A DNA stretch of 36,262 nt from Apostichopus parvimensis (GCA_000934455.1 KN884498.1:76940-113201); one strand, 5' to 3'. Counted from the first letter of the stretch, positions 19,301 to 27,571 are shown. Program-made: numbers and translations. The notes: generated by a model from the letters alone, not told the origin.

Positions 19301-20815
19301 GCAGACTAAAATGTTTATGCAAATCCACTGTGTTATAAATTTGAATAACTCAACCAAAACATGTTCTTTTAACATTTATTTGACATTCAATATCATTTGT
19401 CCTTCTCATATTTGTGTTGCATTGTAAACATTTTATTTGGTGCCATAAAACTCTCATACTACCTTTATCAATTTTGGTTTGCATCCCAGGAACTGAACTA
19501 AGAACCTTGAACCTTCAGAACCTTGAAATATGTTTCAATTTCACATTTGCCTAGTGTATAATTGTTAAGTGTTGTCATATAAATAAACACAGAAGTGTTC
19601 CTTACAATACTGTAAATAGTTTATATAGTCTCACCATTTTTTTTGCTTCCGTTGGGTTGTAACTGCAGGTTTTGAGAGGTTGGAAGGAATATTATTTGTT
19701 TGTATATGAAAAAGTCTTGTAACATCTTGATTTCATTTTCCCATTAAAAGTAAAGGAATTCTGATATTAATTATTTCATTTACTTACTTGATCCGTGTGG
19801 ATGCTTCCCTAACTACGTCAACGGGCTTGATCCATCCACTCTGGATGTAACCCAACAGTTTAACTTCCAAGTTGTTACATTTTTAATCTTTAAAGTTCTT
19901 GATTACTCATAATCTTCATGTTATGATCTTTCCATCATTCTAGATTACAATGGACTAAAGGAGAGCTTTGAAATTTTGATAAGCTATTTGTAAACTGTTC
20001 CTCTTGCGGGTATCCCAACATTGTTATTATAAATGTATTCAACTATATCTATTAATAATATTTCCTTTCTTTGTCTGTAGACTGATGATGAATTTGAGAC
20101 TACAGATTTGCCCCAGCTGTCTGGTCATCCTGTTAACCCACTTGCCAATCCTTCCGATGTCCCCCAGCTGTCTGGTCATCCTGTGAACCCACTCGCCAAT
20201 CCTTCCGATGTCCCCCAGCTGTCTGGTCACCCTGTGAACCCACTCGCCAATCCTTCCAGTGCCCAGCTGTCCGGTCACCCTGTGAACCCACTTGCCAATC
20301 CTTCCGATGTTCCCCAGCTCTCCAGTCACCCTGTTTACTCATTCATCACTCTCTCACAAGCACAAGGTCGAATGCAGTTGCCCGTATTTGCCTCTGTCTT
20401 TGGGCAATGTGCCTCCCCTGACCCTGCGCCTGAACCAGCGAGCAGTTTGGAGGACGAGTTAGATGATGTGATCAGTGATGATCGTCATGACAACATGATG
20501 AATAGCACAATTGATGACAGTGATGCCGAATCTTTGAATGATGTTGACAATGATGTTGACAATGATGTTGACAATGACGTTGACAACGAAAGTAGTATAG
20601 ACGAAGGACTAGATAGCAACATCTCAGACGAGACAAATGATGATGAGGATGCTGAGGGCATCACCGATGGGATGAATGTGACCGATGAGGAAGAAGGAGA
20701 GGGAAGGCAGGGGGTCGTACCATCAAACCTAGACTTCATAAAGAACAGAACAGTTGAACTAGCTATGGGGGCGGTAATGGTCGGGTTATTGTTACGAGGA
20801 CCATTTAAGTTGTAA
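4225..20815 (+). CDS. MYO19: Unconventional myosin-XIX, complete 21-exon gene
   Basis: Joined coding exons: 4225-4308, 5461-5572, 6041-6186, 7253-7366, 8438-8496, 8906-8979, 9461-9530, 10234-10336, 10753-10944, 11585-11672, 12526-12709, 13384-13573, 14035-14145, 14798-14977, 15293-15385, 16106-16162, 17161-17339, 17728-17914, 18346-18478, 18887-19050, 20081-20815; 3255 nt, 1084 residues, every junction GT-AG and in phase. Myosin motor about residues 45-740: P-loop GESGAGK 146-152, switch [10 protein letters not shown] 204-212, switch II DIYGFE 435-440, actin-side HYIRCIKPN 635-643. Three IQ-like motifs follow (757-817) for light chains. Class XIX is shown by TWTTRCLMK after the P-loop, SFIGLLD-type spacing and [17 protein letters not shown], matching human MYO19 (970 residues). 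Known role: plus-end actin motor on the mitochondrial outer membrane. The tail (841-1084) is unusual: 17-residue repeats, acidic tract, short terminal hydrophobic segment. Confidence 0.93.
4414..4429. repeat. 16-bp perfect palindrome in MYO19 intron 1
   Basis: GTAGTAGTACTACTAC, followed by further imperfect TAG/TAC trinucleotides to about 4450. Probably a microsatellite-type foldback. Confidence 0.8.
4961..5042 (+). repeat. Dispersed repeat pair, copy 1 (MYO19 intron 1)
   Basis: It contains CCTATGTACAAAAACTGC and CTATACATATTTG, similar over about 80 bp to 14341-14418 (CCTGTATACAAAACTGC, CTATACATCATTG). Both then have TGTATA-C-ATT-TG and ATGCC/TTGCC...TGAGAT blocks. Family unknown. Confidence 0.6.
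5461..5572 (+). CDS. MYO19: MYO19 coding exon 2
   Basis: Acceptor TTTATAAG, donor AATG|GTAATA; 112 nt. It encodes [15 protein letters not shown], the SH3-like/pre-motor segment corresponding to the YKLDDLTRVNP region of human MYO19. Confidence 0.85.
6041..6186 (+). CDS. MYO19: MYO19 coding exon 3
   Basis: 146 nt after a TTTCAG acceptor; donor AAG|GTTTGT. It encodes [12 protein letters not shown] and [12 protein letters not shown], the first motor-core strands, with the conserved NPFK nucleotide-pocket motif. Confidence 0.93.
7253..7366 (+). CDS. MYO19: MYO19 coding exon 4 (P-loop)
   Basis: 114 nt, phase 0. It encodes [11 protein letters not shown] and ends exactly at the P-loop SGESGAGK before donor GTAAGT. 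This is the ATP phosphate-binding loop. Confidence 0.96.
7771..7797. repeat. (ATA/TAA)n microsatellite in MYO19 intron 4
   Basis: Short AT-rich trinucleotide run, TAATAATAATT type. It lies upstream of a G-run block at 7957-7981. Confidence 0.8.
8438..8496 (+). CDS. MYO19: MYO19 coding exon 5
   Basis: 59 nt. It encodes [14 protein letters not shown], which directly follows the P-loop and closely matches the class XIX TWTSRCLMK helix. Confidence 0.93.
8906..8979 (+). CDS. MYO19: MYO19 coding exon 6
   Basis: 74 nt. It encodes [16 protein letters not shown], the conserved helix before switch I. Confidence 0.93.
9461..9530 (+). CDS. MYO19: MYO19 coding exon 7 (switch I)
   Basis: 70 nt. It encodes [19 protein letters not shown], containing the switch I NxNSSRFGK motif that closes on the ATP gamma-phosphate. 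Confidence 0.95.
9963..10112. repeat. (ATC)n microsatellite in MYO19 intron 7
   Basis: About 150 bp of CAT/ATC trinucleotides with regular AAC, AAT and CGT interruptions. It yields poly-His frames on the plus strand and poly-Asp/poly-Met frames on the minus strand, none of them genes. It ends about 120 bp before exon 8. Confidence 0.95.
10234..10336 (+). CDS. MYO19: MYO19 coding exon 8
   Basis: 103 nt after acceptor TTGACAG; donor CAG|GTCAGG. It encodes [16 protein letters not shown] and NFHIFYQ, the conserved core following switch I. Confidence 0.95.
10753..10944 (+). CDS. MYO19: MYO19 coding exon 9
   Basis: 192 nt, 64 codons, phase 0 on both sides. It encodes [14 protein letters not shown] through [19 protein letters not shown], matching the GASEDERLQWHLP...REAMLHLGI region of human MYO19. 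Confidence 0.93.
11585..11672 (+). CDS. MYO19: MYO19 coding exon 10
   Basis: 88 nt. It encodes [20 protein letters not shown], the conserved LHLGN motor helix followed by an acidic loop. A G-run lies about 40 bp into the next intron. Confidence 0.93.
12526..12709 (+). CDS. MYO19: MYO19 coding exon 11
   Basis: 184 nt. It encodes [20 protein letters not shown] and [22 protein letters not shown], the upper 50-kDa segment, aligned with KPCARAECDTRRDCLAKLIYAR in human MYO19. Confidence 0.94.
13384..13573 (+). CDS. MYO19: MYO19 coding exon 12 (switch II)
   Basis: 190 nt. It encodes [10 protein letters not shown], the switch II motif DIYGFE (435-440) and the relay helix [17 protein letters not shown]. 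Confidence 0.96.
13731..13768. repeat. 14-bp tandem repeat in MYO19 intron 12
   Basis: Units of GTAAAGTAATTATT repeated two to three times. Short and low-complexity. Confidence 0.8.
14035..14145 (+). CDS. MYO19: MYO19 coding exon 13
   Basis: 111 nt, 37 codons. It encodes [20 protein letters not shown] and SVFSLLNE, the lower 50-kDa entry (DNQPCLDLIEG in human). Confidence 0.95.
14341..14418 (+). repeat. Dispersed repeat pair, copy 2 (MYO19 intron 13)
   Basis: Diverged partner of 4961-5042, same orientation. It lies in the intron between coding exons 13 and 14. Confidence 0.6.
14798..14977 (+). CDS. MYO19: MYO19 coding exon 14
   Basis: 180 nt, 60 codons. It encodes [13 protein letters not shown] and [20 protein letters not shown], the conserved FxVxHYAGxVxY-like strand followed by loop 2 entry. 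Confidence 0.94.
15293..15385 (+). CDS. MYO19: MYO19 coding exon 15
   Basis: 93 nt, 31 codons. It encodes [18 protein letters not shown], matching DPIPPELTRLLQQSQ of human MYO19. Confidence 0.93.
16106..16162 (+). CDS. MYO19: MYO19 coding exon 16 (microexon, loop 2)
   Basis: 57 nt, 19 codons, phase 0 on both sides; [19 protein letters not shown]. This short basic loop 2 segment faces actin. VKTVISKFK aligns with VLTVVSKFK in human MYO19. Confidence 0.9.
16318..16563 (-). mobile_element. tRNA-derived SINE (class II tRNA-like head), minus strand
   Basis: Read on the minus strand, the head begins GTGATGTGGCTGAGTGG. It carries a pol III A-box (complement of 16544-16554) and a B-box GGTTCGATCCC (complement of 16495-16505) with an extended variable arm between them, as in tRNA-Ser or tRNA-Leu. 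About 170 bp of non-tRNA body follows. It lies antisense in MYO19 intron 16. No target duplication or clear tail was found, so it is probably old. Confidence 0.7.
17161..17339 (+). CDS. MYO19: MYO19 coding exon 17 (actin interface and converter entry)
   Basis: 179 nt after CTGCAG; donor AA|GTAAGT (the GT is 17340-17341). It encodes [26 protein letters not shown] and [10 protein letters not shown]. At the reactive SH1 cysteine position of muscle myosin this protein has Ser, as I recall for vertebrate MYO19 too. Confidence 0.95.
17519..17560. repeat. A-rich low-complexity tract
   Basis: Two long A-runs separated by TCT in MYO19 intron 17. It may be the tail of a decayed retroposon, but nothing recognisable is attached. 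Confidence 0.6.
17728..17914 (+). CDS. MYO19: MYO19 coding exon 18 (converter)
   Basis: 187 nt. It encodes [17 protein letters not shown] and [14 protein letters not shown], the converter ending with the GxxKVF-L motif just before the lever arm. It is shorter than the human region because an insertion present in human MYO19 is absent. Confidence 0.94.
18060..18345. other. Intron 18 with G/C-rich insert of unknown origin
   Basis: The stretch 18070-18270 is clearly richer in G/C and G-runs than the surrounding intron and suggests an inserted repeat fragment. No terminal repeats, tRNA head or coding content seen. Confidence 0.4.
18346..18478 (+). CDS. MYO19: MYO19 coding exon 19 (lever arm, IQ1)
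   Basis: 133 nt. It encodes [16 protein letters not shown] (IQ1, residues 757-772) and the start of IQ2 (AAITIQA). Confidence 0.93.
18887..19050 (+). CDS. MYO19: MYO19 coding exon 20 (IQ2 and IQ3)
   Basis: 164 nt. It encodes [13 protein letters not shown] (rest of IQ2) and [16 protein letters not shown] (degenerate IQ3, 802-817), then an acidic helix. Three IQ motifs agree with vertebrate MYO19. Confidence 0.92.
19267..19372 (+). repeat. Dispersed repeat, copy A (MYO19 intron 20)
   Basis: It shares the blocks AAGGCTAAATTGATG, TATAAATT, AATAACTCAACC and TGTTCTTTTAA, in the same order and orientation, with 30814-30932. The middle is diverged. The family is not recognised. Confidence 0.75.
20081..20815 (+). 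CDS. MYO19: MYO19 coding exon 21 (whole C-terminal tail)
   Basis: 735 nt after acceptor GTCTGTAG, frame set by exon 20, stop TAA at 20813-20815. Residues 841-1084 form one exon: four near-identical 17-residue units and a decayed fifth (851-930), a spacer, an acidic region (964-1048) with four DVDN repeats (994-1009), and a C-terminal end with a 12-residue hydrophobic stretch (1067-1078) flanked by K1061, R1063, R1079 and K1083. I cannot align it to the vertebrate tail. Confidence 0.88.
   Translation, partial: TDDEFETTDLPQLSGHPVNPLANPSDVPQLSGHPVNPLANPSDVPQLSGHPVNPLANPSSAQLSGHPVNPLANPSDVPQLSSHPVYSFITLSQAQGRMQLPVFASVFGQCASPDPAPEPASSLEDELDDVISDDRHDNMMNSTIDDSDAESLNDVDNDVDNDVDNDVDNESSIDEGLDSNISDETNDDEDAEGITDGMNVTDEEEGEGRQGVVPSNLDFIKNRTVELAMGAVMVGLLLRGPFKL
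20111..20340 (+). repeat. 51-bp coding minisatellite in the MYO19 tail
   Basis: Units at 20111-20161, 20162-20212, 20213-20263 and 20264-20311 (the last is 48 bp), then a diverged partial from 20312. Each encodes [17 protein letters not shown]. The copies differ mainly at third codon positions. All units are whole codons, so copy number can vary without frameshift. Confidence 0.95.
20540..20587 (+). repeat. 12-bp coding repeat (DVDN)4
   Basis: Four tandem GATGTTGACAAT-type units in frame within the acidic tract of the MYO19 tail; the last unit carries silent changes. Confidence 0.95.
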
Positions 20816-22244
20816 GAATGGTTTAAGTGATTGATTTTCTTGTTATGAAAACATTTTCACAGCTTTAAAGGTAATTCTCTATCATAGAAAGTGAGCACTA
20901 ACTTTATATACTGTGATTTGGGATTATATGGATTCATTATTTTAAAGGTAAATTTAAAATGCTTAAGAAATTAGACAAACTATTTTGCAAAACTGTCCGT
21001 GGTGTTACTGTAGAATCAAATTTACTTTGATAATTATTCAGGGAGATTTGTTTTTGTTTTGCATTGGCTCAGTACTTGATAACACTGCTAATAGACAAAT
21101 ACTGATTGGTGCTTGTTTTTCAAATGATACAATATTAACAGAATCTGCTGCCATTCCTTTGTTGGAATTTACTATTTGTTTGCCACAATATTTATGTGGG
21201 TGAGGTGATCATAGTATTTAAGAAATAGATACAAAAATATATATAAGTTGCTTTATTTTCAGATTATGTTGAAATTATTTCAGTCATAGCTTCAAACTGC
21301 ATATAAGTGCTCAAACATACCCAGCGAATAAGAATTTGGTAATCACCATGCTGTTTATTGTTTTGTCCTAGATTTAAATTAATACTTCTTCTCTGTGTTC
21401 TTGAGAAATTTAAATATTATCAATTTTGAAAAATGAGGACATTTGAACTCCTCTGATAAACAATAGGATCCTACTTGGTAGCTTGATCCACATATAAACT
21501 ATGAAGTTGGATCCACCTTGTACTTATTGAATTATGGCGTTTACAAGGTTTTCAAACTTTGAGCTCTGGTGGCCATGAATGACCTTTGACCTCTGCCAAG
21601 AAAGTGATGACATTCATCTCGTCGATTAGCATAATCCACACACTAAGTATGAAGTTGAACCACCGTCTACTGTTTGAGTGTATGGAGAGTGCACAAGCTA
21701 AGGCATCCTACACATCATTGTATAAGTTCCATTTGTCTTCAGCAAGGCATGAAAAACCTGGTACTGTAAGGGGGCGTTGTGGTCAAGAGGTTAAGGCAGT
21801 GGACTGGACTTGTGATCTAAGGATTACAGGTTCGAGCCCTAGCCAGATCATTGCGTTGTGTCCTTGGGCAAGGCACTTTATCTCCATTGCCTCTCTTCAC
21901 CCAGGTGTATAAATGGGGACTTGCGAGGTGACTTGTAAATATAGTTGCGTGCGCTGGTTTGTGGCTGCACCCTATGGGAAGTCCCCCAGGGGACAAGTGG
22001 CTGTGGTGCCCCAGGAGAGATTGTTTGAATTGTGCACACTTTGGTGTGTAGGTGTGACAAGTTACCAATGACCAGGGTTAAGTACAGCGCGGCGAGACTT
22101 TATTGTAAGTTGCGCTATTGAAAAGAACTGATAATTATTATTATTATTAATGCAGAGTGCCATGATGAAATTTAATGTTTGTATTAACATCAAGTTGCTA
22201 CTTTATTATCCTCCAAAGTCAGGATTTTGTTTTGTCATAATAAA
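20816..22244 (+). other. Possible MYO19 3' untranslated region
   Basis: No further coding sequence follows the stop. The first canonical AATAAA I find downstream is 22239-22244. If it is the poly(A) signal, the 3' UTR is about 1.4 kb and contains the SINE. Variant upstream signals cannot be excluded. Confidence 0.3.
21770..22150 (+). mobile_element. tRNA-derived SINE with conserved core and (ATT)n tail
   Basis: The head GGGGCGTTGTGGTCAAGAGG has a pol III A-box at 21780-21790 and a B-box GGTTCGAGCC at 21829-21838. A core follows (CCTTGGGCAAGGCACTTTA, about 21861-21879, then CACCCAGGTGTATAAATGGG). A LINE-like 3' part ends in ATT repeats. The head, core and tail order is the classic SINE layout. 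A clear target duplication was not found. I do not name the core family with certainty. Confidence 0.88.
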
Positions 22245-23218
22245 TCAAGTGCGTTGAGATTCTATATAGTACTATTACTGTCCGATTATATATTTTTTTC
22301 ATCCATCTCTATTGATTGATATCTATTGATTATATTGAAATACAGAAATATTGTGATACTGTGATTTATGAGTATGTCATCACTTTATTGTAGCGTTGTT
22401 TAATTGTACTTAATAATCAGTGATGTGCCCACAGGGATTTAGACCTTATTAAAGACCTAATTTATACTCTAAATATGCCCCAGAATGCACCATTTAATCT
22501 AAAAGCTTTGATTTTTTTTTCTATGCCCCCACCCTTACATGGGAGTCGCATTCAACAACCACAACACTAAATCGTAACATTTTGGAGCTAGACCCTGTCG
22601 GTTCATGCCTCTACCTAAAATCAGTCTGAGAAATTTGATCCTCCCCCACCTTTGAATCATGCTCATTCCACTAATACTAATCATTATTTTCAGATAATTC
22701 CTTTAAACAATGTGTTAAAAAAGTGTTTATACTGCGGTGTTTTGTAGCAATATGAAACTTGAAAGATATTTAGTTTCTGACTGATTGGCTTTAAAGGGAT
22801 GCTCTGATGGCAATGCATGTTATACGTTTATTGATGAAAACATTTTTCCACAGTTAGTCGAAAACCGTTCTCAACTATCTTGTCCCTAACTTGAAATATG
22901 GTTGATTGAAATGTTACAAATTTGGAATGGCTAAAACTTTCATTAAAATCCACATTTTTGTACAAATAATATATTCCTCTGTGGATAAATTGATTTTCAA
23001 AAAAGGAAGACATTTTCAACTTGATCGGCATGATGACATCGTTCACTCTGTTGTTGATAGATTCATCCACAAAGAAAGACCAAAATTCTAAAATTGATAT
23101 CTTTACCATGAAAAATGCAGCAATAAAGTGGTTTTGACCCAAATTTGCACAACAATTTACAAAGCAATCAACTTCAGCTAATGTCTGTTGTTCTCGTCTG
23201 AAACTTGCTATTGTCTAC
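22151..23218. other. Intergenic, no gene seen
   Basis: AT-rich sequence past the probable MYO19 end. The short open frames at 22828-23142 lack recognisable protein content and overlap each other on opposite strands. Confidence 0.5.
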
Positions 23219-23247
23219 CAGGGAGTTGTTATGGAAACAACTCCCTG
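23219..23247. repeat. Perfect 12-bp hairpin
   Basis: CAGGGAGTTGTT (23219-23230), loop ATGGA, then AACAACTCCCTG (23236-23247). It could be the end or the centre of a decayed foldback element. No T-run follows, so it is not a factor-independent terminator. Confidence 0.85.
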
Positions 23248-23565
23248 TGGCTACCCAGTCAATGTATGACCGTATATAATAATAATTCAATAGTTATACC
23301 TTGCATGCATATAAGCAACTTCAATGGCTGCCAATTTTCAGGAATTTTTACCAAAACTACCAGATTGCTATTAATCAAATGAATACATCCTGCATTTTTG
23401 AAAACAAGACTTTTACTATACATTAAATAAGTGCATATTAACCAAGGCATAGATCCAATTACAAACCTTGTTTACCAGTTGGTGGGAAGAAATCTCCAGG
23501 TTTTTCATTTTGGTTGGATTTGGCTGGTCTGCAACTAACTTGACTAACCTGAATGGTAATAAGAC

Positions 23566-23854
23566 TACTGGGTCATTCCGCCTTAAATCAACCAATTTTC
23601 TGAAAAGTTCCCAGGTGACCCTCTCAGATTTATATATTAATATCACAAGTCACTTTTCGCGAATCGCGCACGCACAAAGTGGCCGCCTTGGCCAAATTTC
23701 AACGGGCTATATCTCGAAAACGACATAGAGTATGATTTTACTTTTTTTGTATGTGTTCATTTGGGACATACTCAATCATTCTGAAGAAGTTTCATCAAAA
23801 TCTGAGAGGGTCACCTGGGGACCACTGGTTGATTTGACATGGAATGACCCTACT
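23566..23854. mobile_element. MITE with about 50-60 bp terminal inverted repeats
   Basis: Body 23570-23850. The left end GGGTCATTCC...AAATCAACCA...CCCAGGTGACCCTCTCAG matches the reverse complement of the right end nearly throughout, apart from an indel of about 9 bp. A possible TACT target duplication flanks it (23566-23569 and 23851-23854). No transposase. Non-autonomous DNA transposon; superfamily not assigned. Confidence 0.85.
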
Positions 23855-26800
23855 AGTTTATCAGTAGAGAGTAGTTTTTTTGAGGGAGTTTGAATACAAA
23901 TGTCGAGGAAAGACAAGAGGAGACGAAGAAAAAGAATCACACGGTGAAACAAGTATTTCAGTGAATTATTCACATGGTTATTATTTCAACCTCCATTTTT
24001 AAAGGATTCCATAGTACAGCGAGACAAGTTTTAAACATGTCACTTTCATTTTTAATCTAGAAACAACTGTGGCTTTACATACAACCCAAAGTAAATATTT
24101 ATCAGGGTACCAATTTTCCTTTGTCTAAACGGGAAGCGATACATAGCAGCTTCCTGGTTCTAAGTATAAACTAAAAAGAGATGATCTAAAATATGCAATT
24201 CTTTGAGTTTTGGTCAACGACAATCTTATTAACTTTTTTAGAGAGCAATTAGCCTTCTTTCAAGATAGGACTGTAAGCTGCTGATCAAACTAAGTTGCTC
24301 TTCTACATTTGTTTTTGTAACAAATGAAGGTTAATGAGCAATATTGGAGGGCAAACTCTCAACCTTAACACATCCTTTAACAAGCTGTTATCCAGACACA
24401 CACTTATTCAAATTAGTATTTATTACATGGAAAAAATTGAAACACTTAGTATCATTTCACTATTTTGAAAGTAAACATGACCAATCAAACTAACGAACTA
24501 CACCACTACAGGATTTTATTTGTCCAAATGTCAGTGGAAATCAAATCATCAAAATTAAATGCAAAAGAACTGCTTTATGAACAAGAAATCCCCATCTTAT
24601 GCTTCCTTTATAGTTCATCATATCCAACTAAGTAATATCTGGACAATTCAGTATACATTCTCTATTTAAAATTCCAAAAAAGGAATAATGGTTATATACT
24701 AAATTCCAACATTTTTTTTTCATTTTCAGTTGATACTAAACCTCAGGTTATATTGATTCACCTTCACTCATGAGTTTAATGTCATCTCACGGTATTGAAT
24801 GTTAACATAACATGAATGACTTTGAAAGGTTTGTTAATTGGTTTTACAGCATTTATTAGCATTTATTCCGAGTCAAAATATTGTGGATTTCTTTCAAGGA
24901 TTATCAGCATTACTCCAACATCATTGTATGCTTTACAAAGTGACTTTGAGTCAGATGCATACATATATCACAGTCACGGTATGGATTGCTTCCATCAGTC
25001 AATTAATTTAATTAATTTAAGTGGTTAAATAGGAGGCATTCAAACCAACAATGAAGTACTGGAGAAGCTCATTGTATTCAGTTCATTGTGTCGACACAGG
25101 ATGGGTCATCCTGATTCCTGAGCTCACATGGTTCTAATGCCAATTCTGGCCAACAACTGTTTTGCTCTTTTCAAAATTTGTTTACAACCTCCCTGTCGGT
25201 TTGCTTGTAGTGCATTTAATTTGTTATGACGAAATTATCACGGCGGCGATGAAAACTACTTGAGCATGGCAGTAAGAGTGCTTGACAAAGTTGGAACCCT
25301 GGGTAACCATTCTACTTCTCTCTCTCGCCTTCACTTTACTGTATGCAGACAATGCTAAAGATCTTTGTACACTATCAGTGTGAGAGTGAGATGTATTAAT
25401 CTTTACTACATCTGTGATATTCAACCATGATTCAATGTTTCGTTGTTTACATAGAAATTGATAAGGAAGGTTGTTTTATTAAAAGCAATAGAGAAATCAA
25501 CTACAACAGCATCTTTAATGGTCATCTGTATTGGCCCCATATTTTCAGCATGCGGACAATTGCTTAAAGGTTTCCAAGAAGCTGTGTTCTCGTTCTATTT
25601 CCTCTTCAAGTAAGGATTATTAAAAGAGACAATTAAATGTCTCAGTCTGGATAAGTACTTTCAAAGATTGGCAGTAAAAATACTTGTTGAAATCTGAGCA
25701 TGGGTGACCACTTTCTGACTTTCTAGCCTATTTGGGGGCAAAACAGATGACCTTTCAATGACACCATACAAATCACTATGATGGCAAGCCAACAAGATTG
25801 ATGGTTTTTGTGTGTGTGAAAAGTTTTCATAACGACACAAACTAGCAAATGATATGTTTTTACTAAAATTTGATACCAGTAAGAGCCGCCTCTCCTAATC
25901 TCCCTATACTGTCCAGTAAATATGGCTTAATGCGATCGTCCCATTGGGCATGTCAGACCGTTACACAATCAATTCAACCAGACCAGTACATACATACATA
26001 GATAGAATACATTAGATGAATATGACCTTACTCATGAAAGATAGATAAGATGTGTTGCAATCATTCAACTGCATAGAAGATTTTCTGTGAATTGTCACAA
26101 CAGTTATTAGCAAAACTACTATGAAAGCTACGATAATATAGTCATACTCAACAAAAAAAAGGGGGGTGGGAAGGGGCGTAAAAGTGTAACAAATAATGAA
26201 TTTGTGCCATAAAAGTTGGTAAGATATGACACCAAAAGAAAATACAAGAGAAAAGTTATGATTTAAATTGCCGGTTCAAGGATAATTAAATGATGATCGA
26301 ATCAACGTATCAACTGTTTTACATTGCGATTAACTTCCCCTCGCTACAAATTTGTTTTCTACCTTCGATGGTTACCTTCCAAAGCAGACAAAAATTTTAA
26401 GTTTAATTTACAGCACGTACAATCAACTAATGATATATTAAACCCAAAAAAGTTGTGCCTTACACGGTTAACCGGAGTATTTGACATGTCCTATGCATCC
26501 AAAAAAGAATATATATTCATTAACATGTTATTTGTACCAAATTATTCTACAGAAACTTTATGAGGTTTCAATTAACAAAACTCAACTCATCCAGAACTCC
26601 TATCCTTGGCAATGGCTTCCGATCGGCTAACATAGTTGCAAGTAAAAACTGCTTTACGTATGATATGGATTGTGTTTTGTTTCGCTTTCTAAGGTAAAAA
26701 CTATCTATAGCAAGGATGCTCAATAGAATATTAAACTCAGCTGCAGCATATTGAGGTCCTGCTTAAAGAATAGCAAGCTCTCATTCCATTAAAAGTACAC

Positions 26801-27571
26801 TTTTATTTGACTTTTATCAATATACAAAAACATTCATGGTTAAAAACAAAGAAGAAGAAAAAATGGCATGAACTGATGAGGGATGGGGGGGAGGGGGGTG
26901 GGGAGGGGGCATGGAGCACCAGTTTTATCCTTCATGTATCACCTATAGTTTTGTTAACATACTTAAACGCCATAAGATATGTCGTTCAACTTGTAGTGTA
27001 TTCATCGGTGAATCAGGAAAAAACTGGTGCATAAAAAACAGATTTCACAATTGGACTCATGTATCATATGACATATCAGACATACCCAATCAGACTTGCT
27101 TTGTTTGCATCTTAACACTAATCTACATAATTACAAAGATTAGGATTTTTATTAGGATATCAGCCTTAAAATTTACTCTTAGTCTACTTGTTGACAGAAA
27201 CAAAGATATGACATTCATTGACTGGAGAAAAAAAATCATATTATCTTCATATTGGCAGTATAGATACCATACCACATTGAAAAACGGAATAGAAAAGGAG
27301 AGTGTTTTTTAGACTTAACATACTGCCCACTCTCACCACTGCTGTATGCTATGGAACAAATTAGGCTTCCGAACAGACAAGATAAGTTTTCAAATACCAT
27401 AAAGTTAAAAACTTGAACATTGTTCATTAATTGTTAACCAGACTAAGGATGAGTAGTTTGTAATTCTTTTGGTGTCATATTTCAGTCACAAACAAAACCC
27501 TGTTGATATGTGAGGGCAAGTCGAAAATATTCTTGAAACTTTTTAATTGTTTGGGAGAATGGATTTTTTTC
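23855..27571. other. Intergenic, no gene seen
   Basis: About 3.7 kb of AT-rich DNA between the convergent MYO19 and UBE2L3. A G-run block lies at 26884-26911, with small TACA and TTAA repeats near 25989 and 25003. The open frames here are short, overlap on both strands and show no known domain. Confidence 0.5.

Noticed and set aside
20039..20342. Minus-strand repeat-rich open frames opposite the MYO19 tail
   Set aside because: They are antisense shadows of the 51-bp minisatellite. The plus frame is fixed by splicing phase and a conserved upstream gene.
21770..21845. A functional tRNA gene
   Set aside because: A- and B-boxes are present, but the acceptor stem does not pair and the sequence continues into a SINE core and tail. 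The same holds for the minus-strand head near 16495-16563.
21586..21912. Open frame over the intergenic SINE
   Set aside because: The apparent protein is the translated tRNA-like head of the SINE; such frames recur wherever the element inserts.
22828..23142. A 104-residue minus-strand protein
   Set aside because: No known motif, an AT-rich composition like the surrounding intergenic DNA, and an overlapping open frame on the other strand.
26807..27312. Protein-coding exons between MYO19 and UBE2L3
   Set aside because: The frames are low-complexity or lack splice context and family similarity; no consistent gene model could be built.
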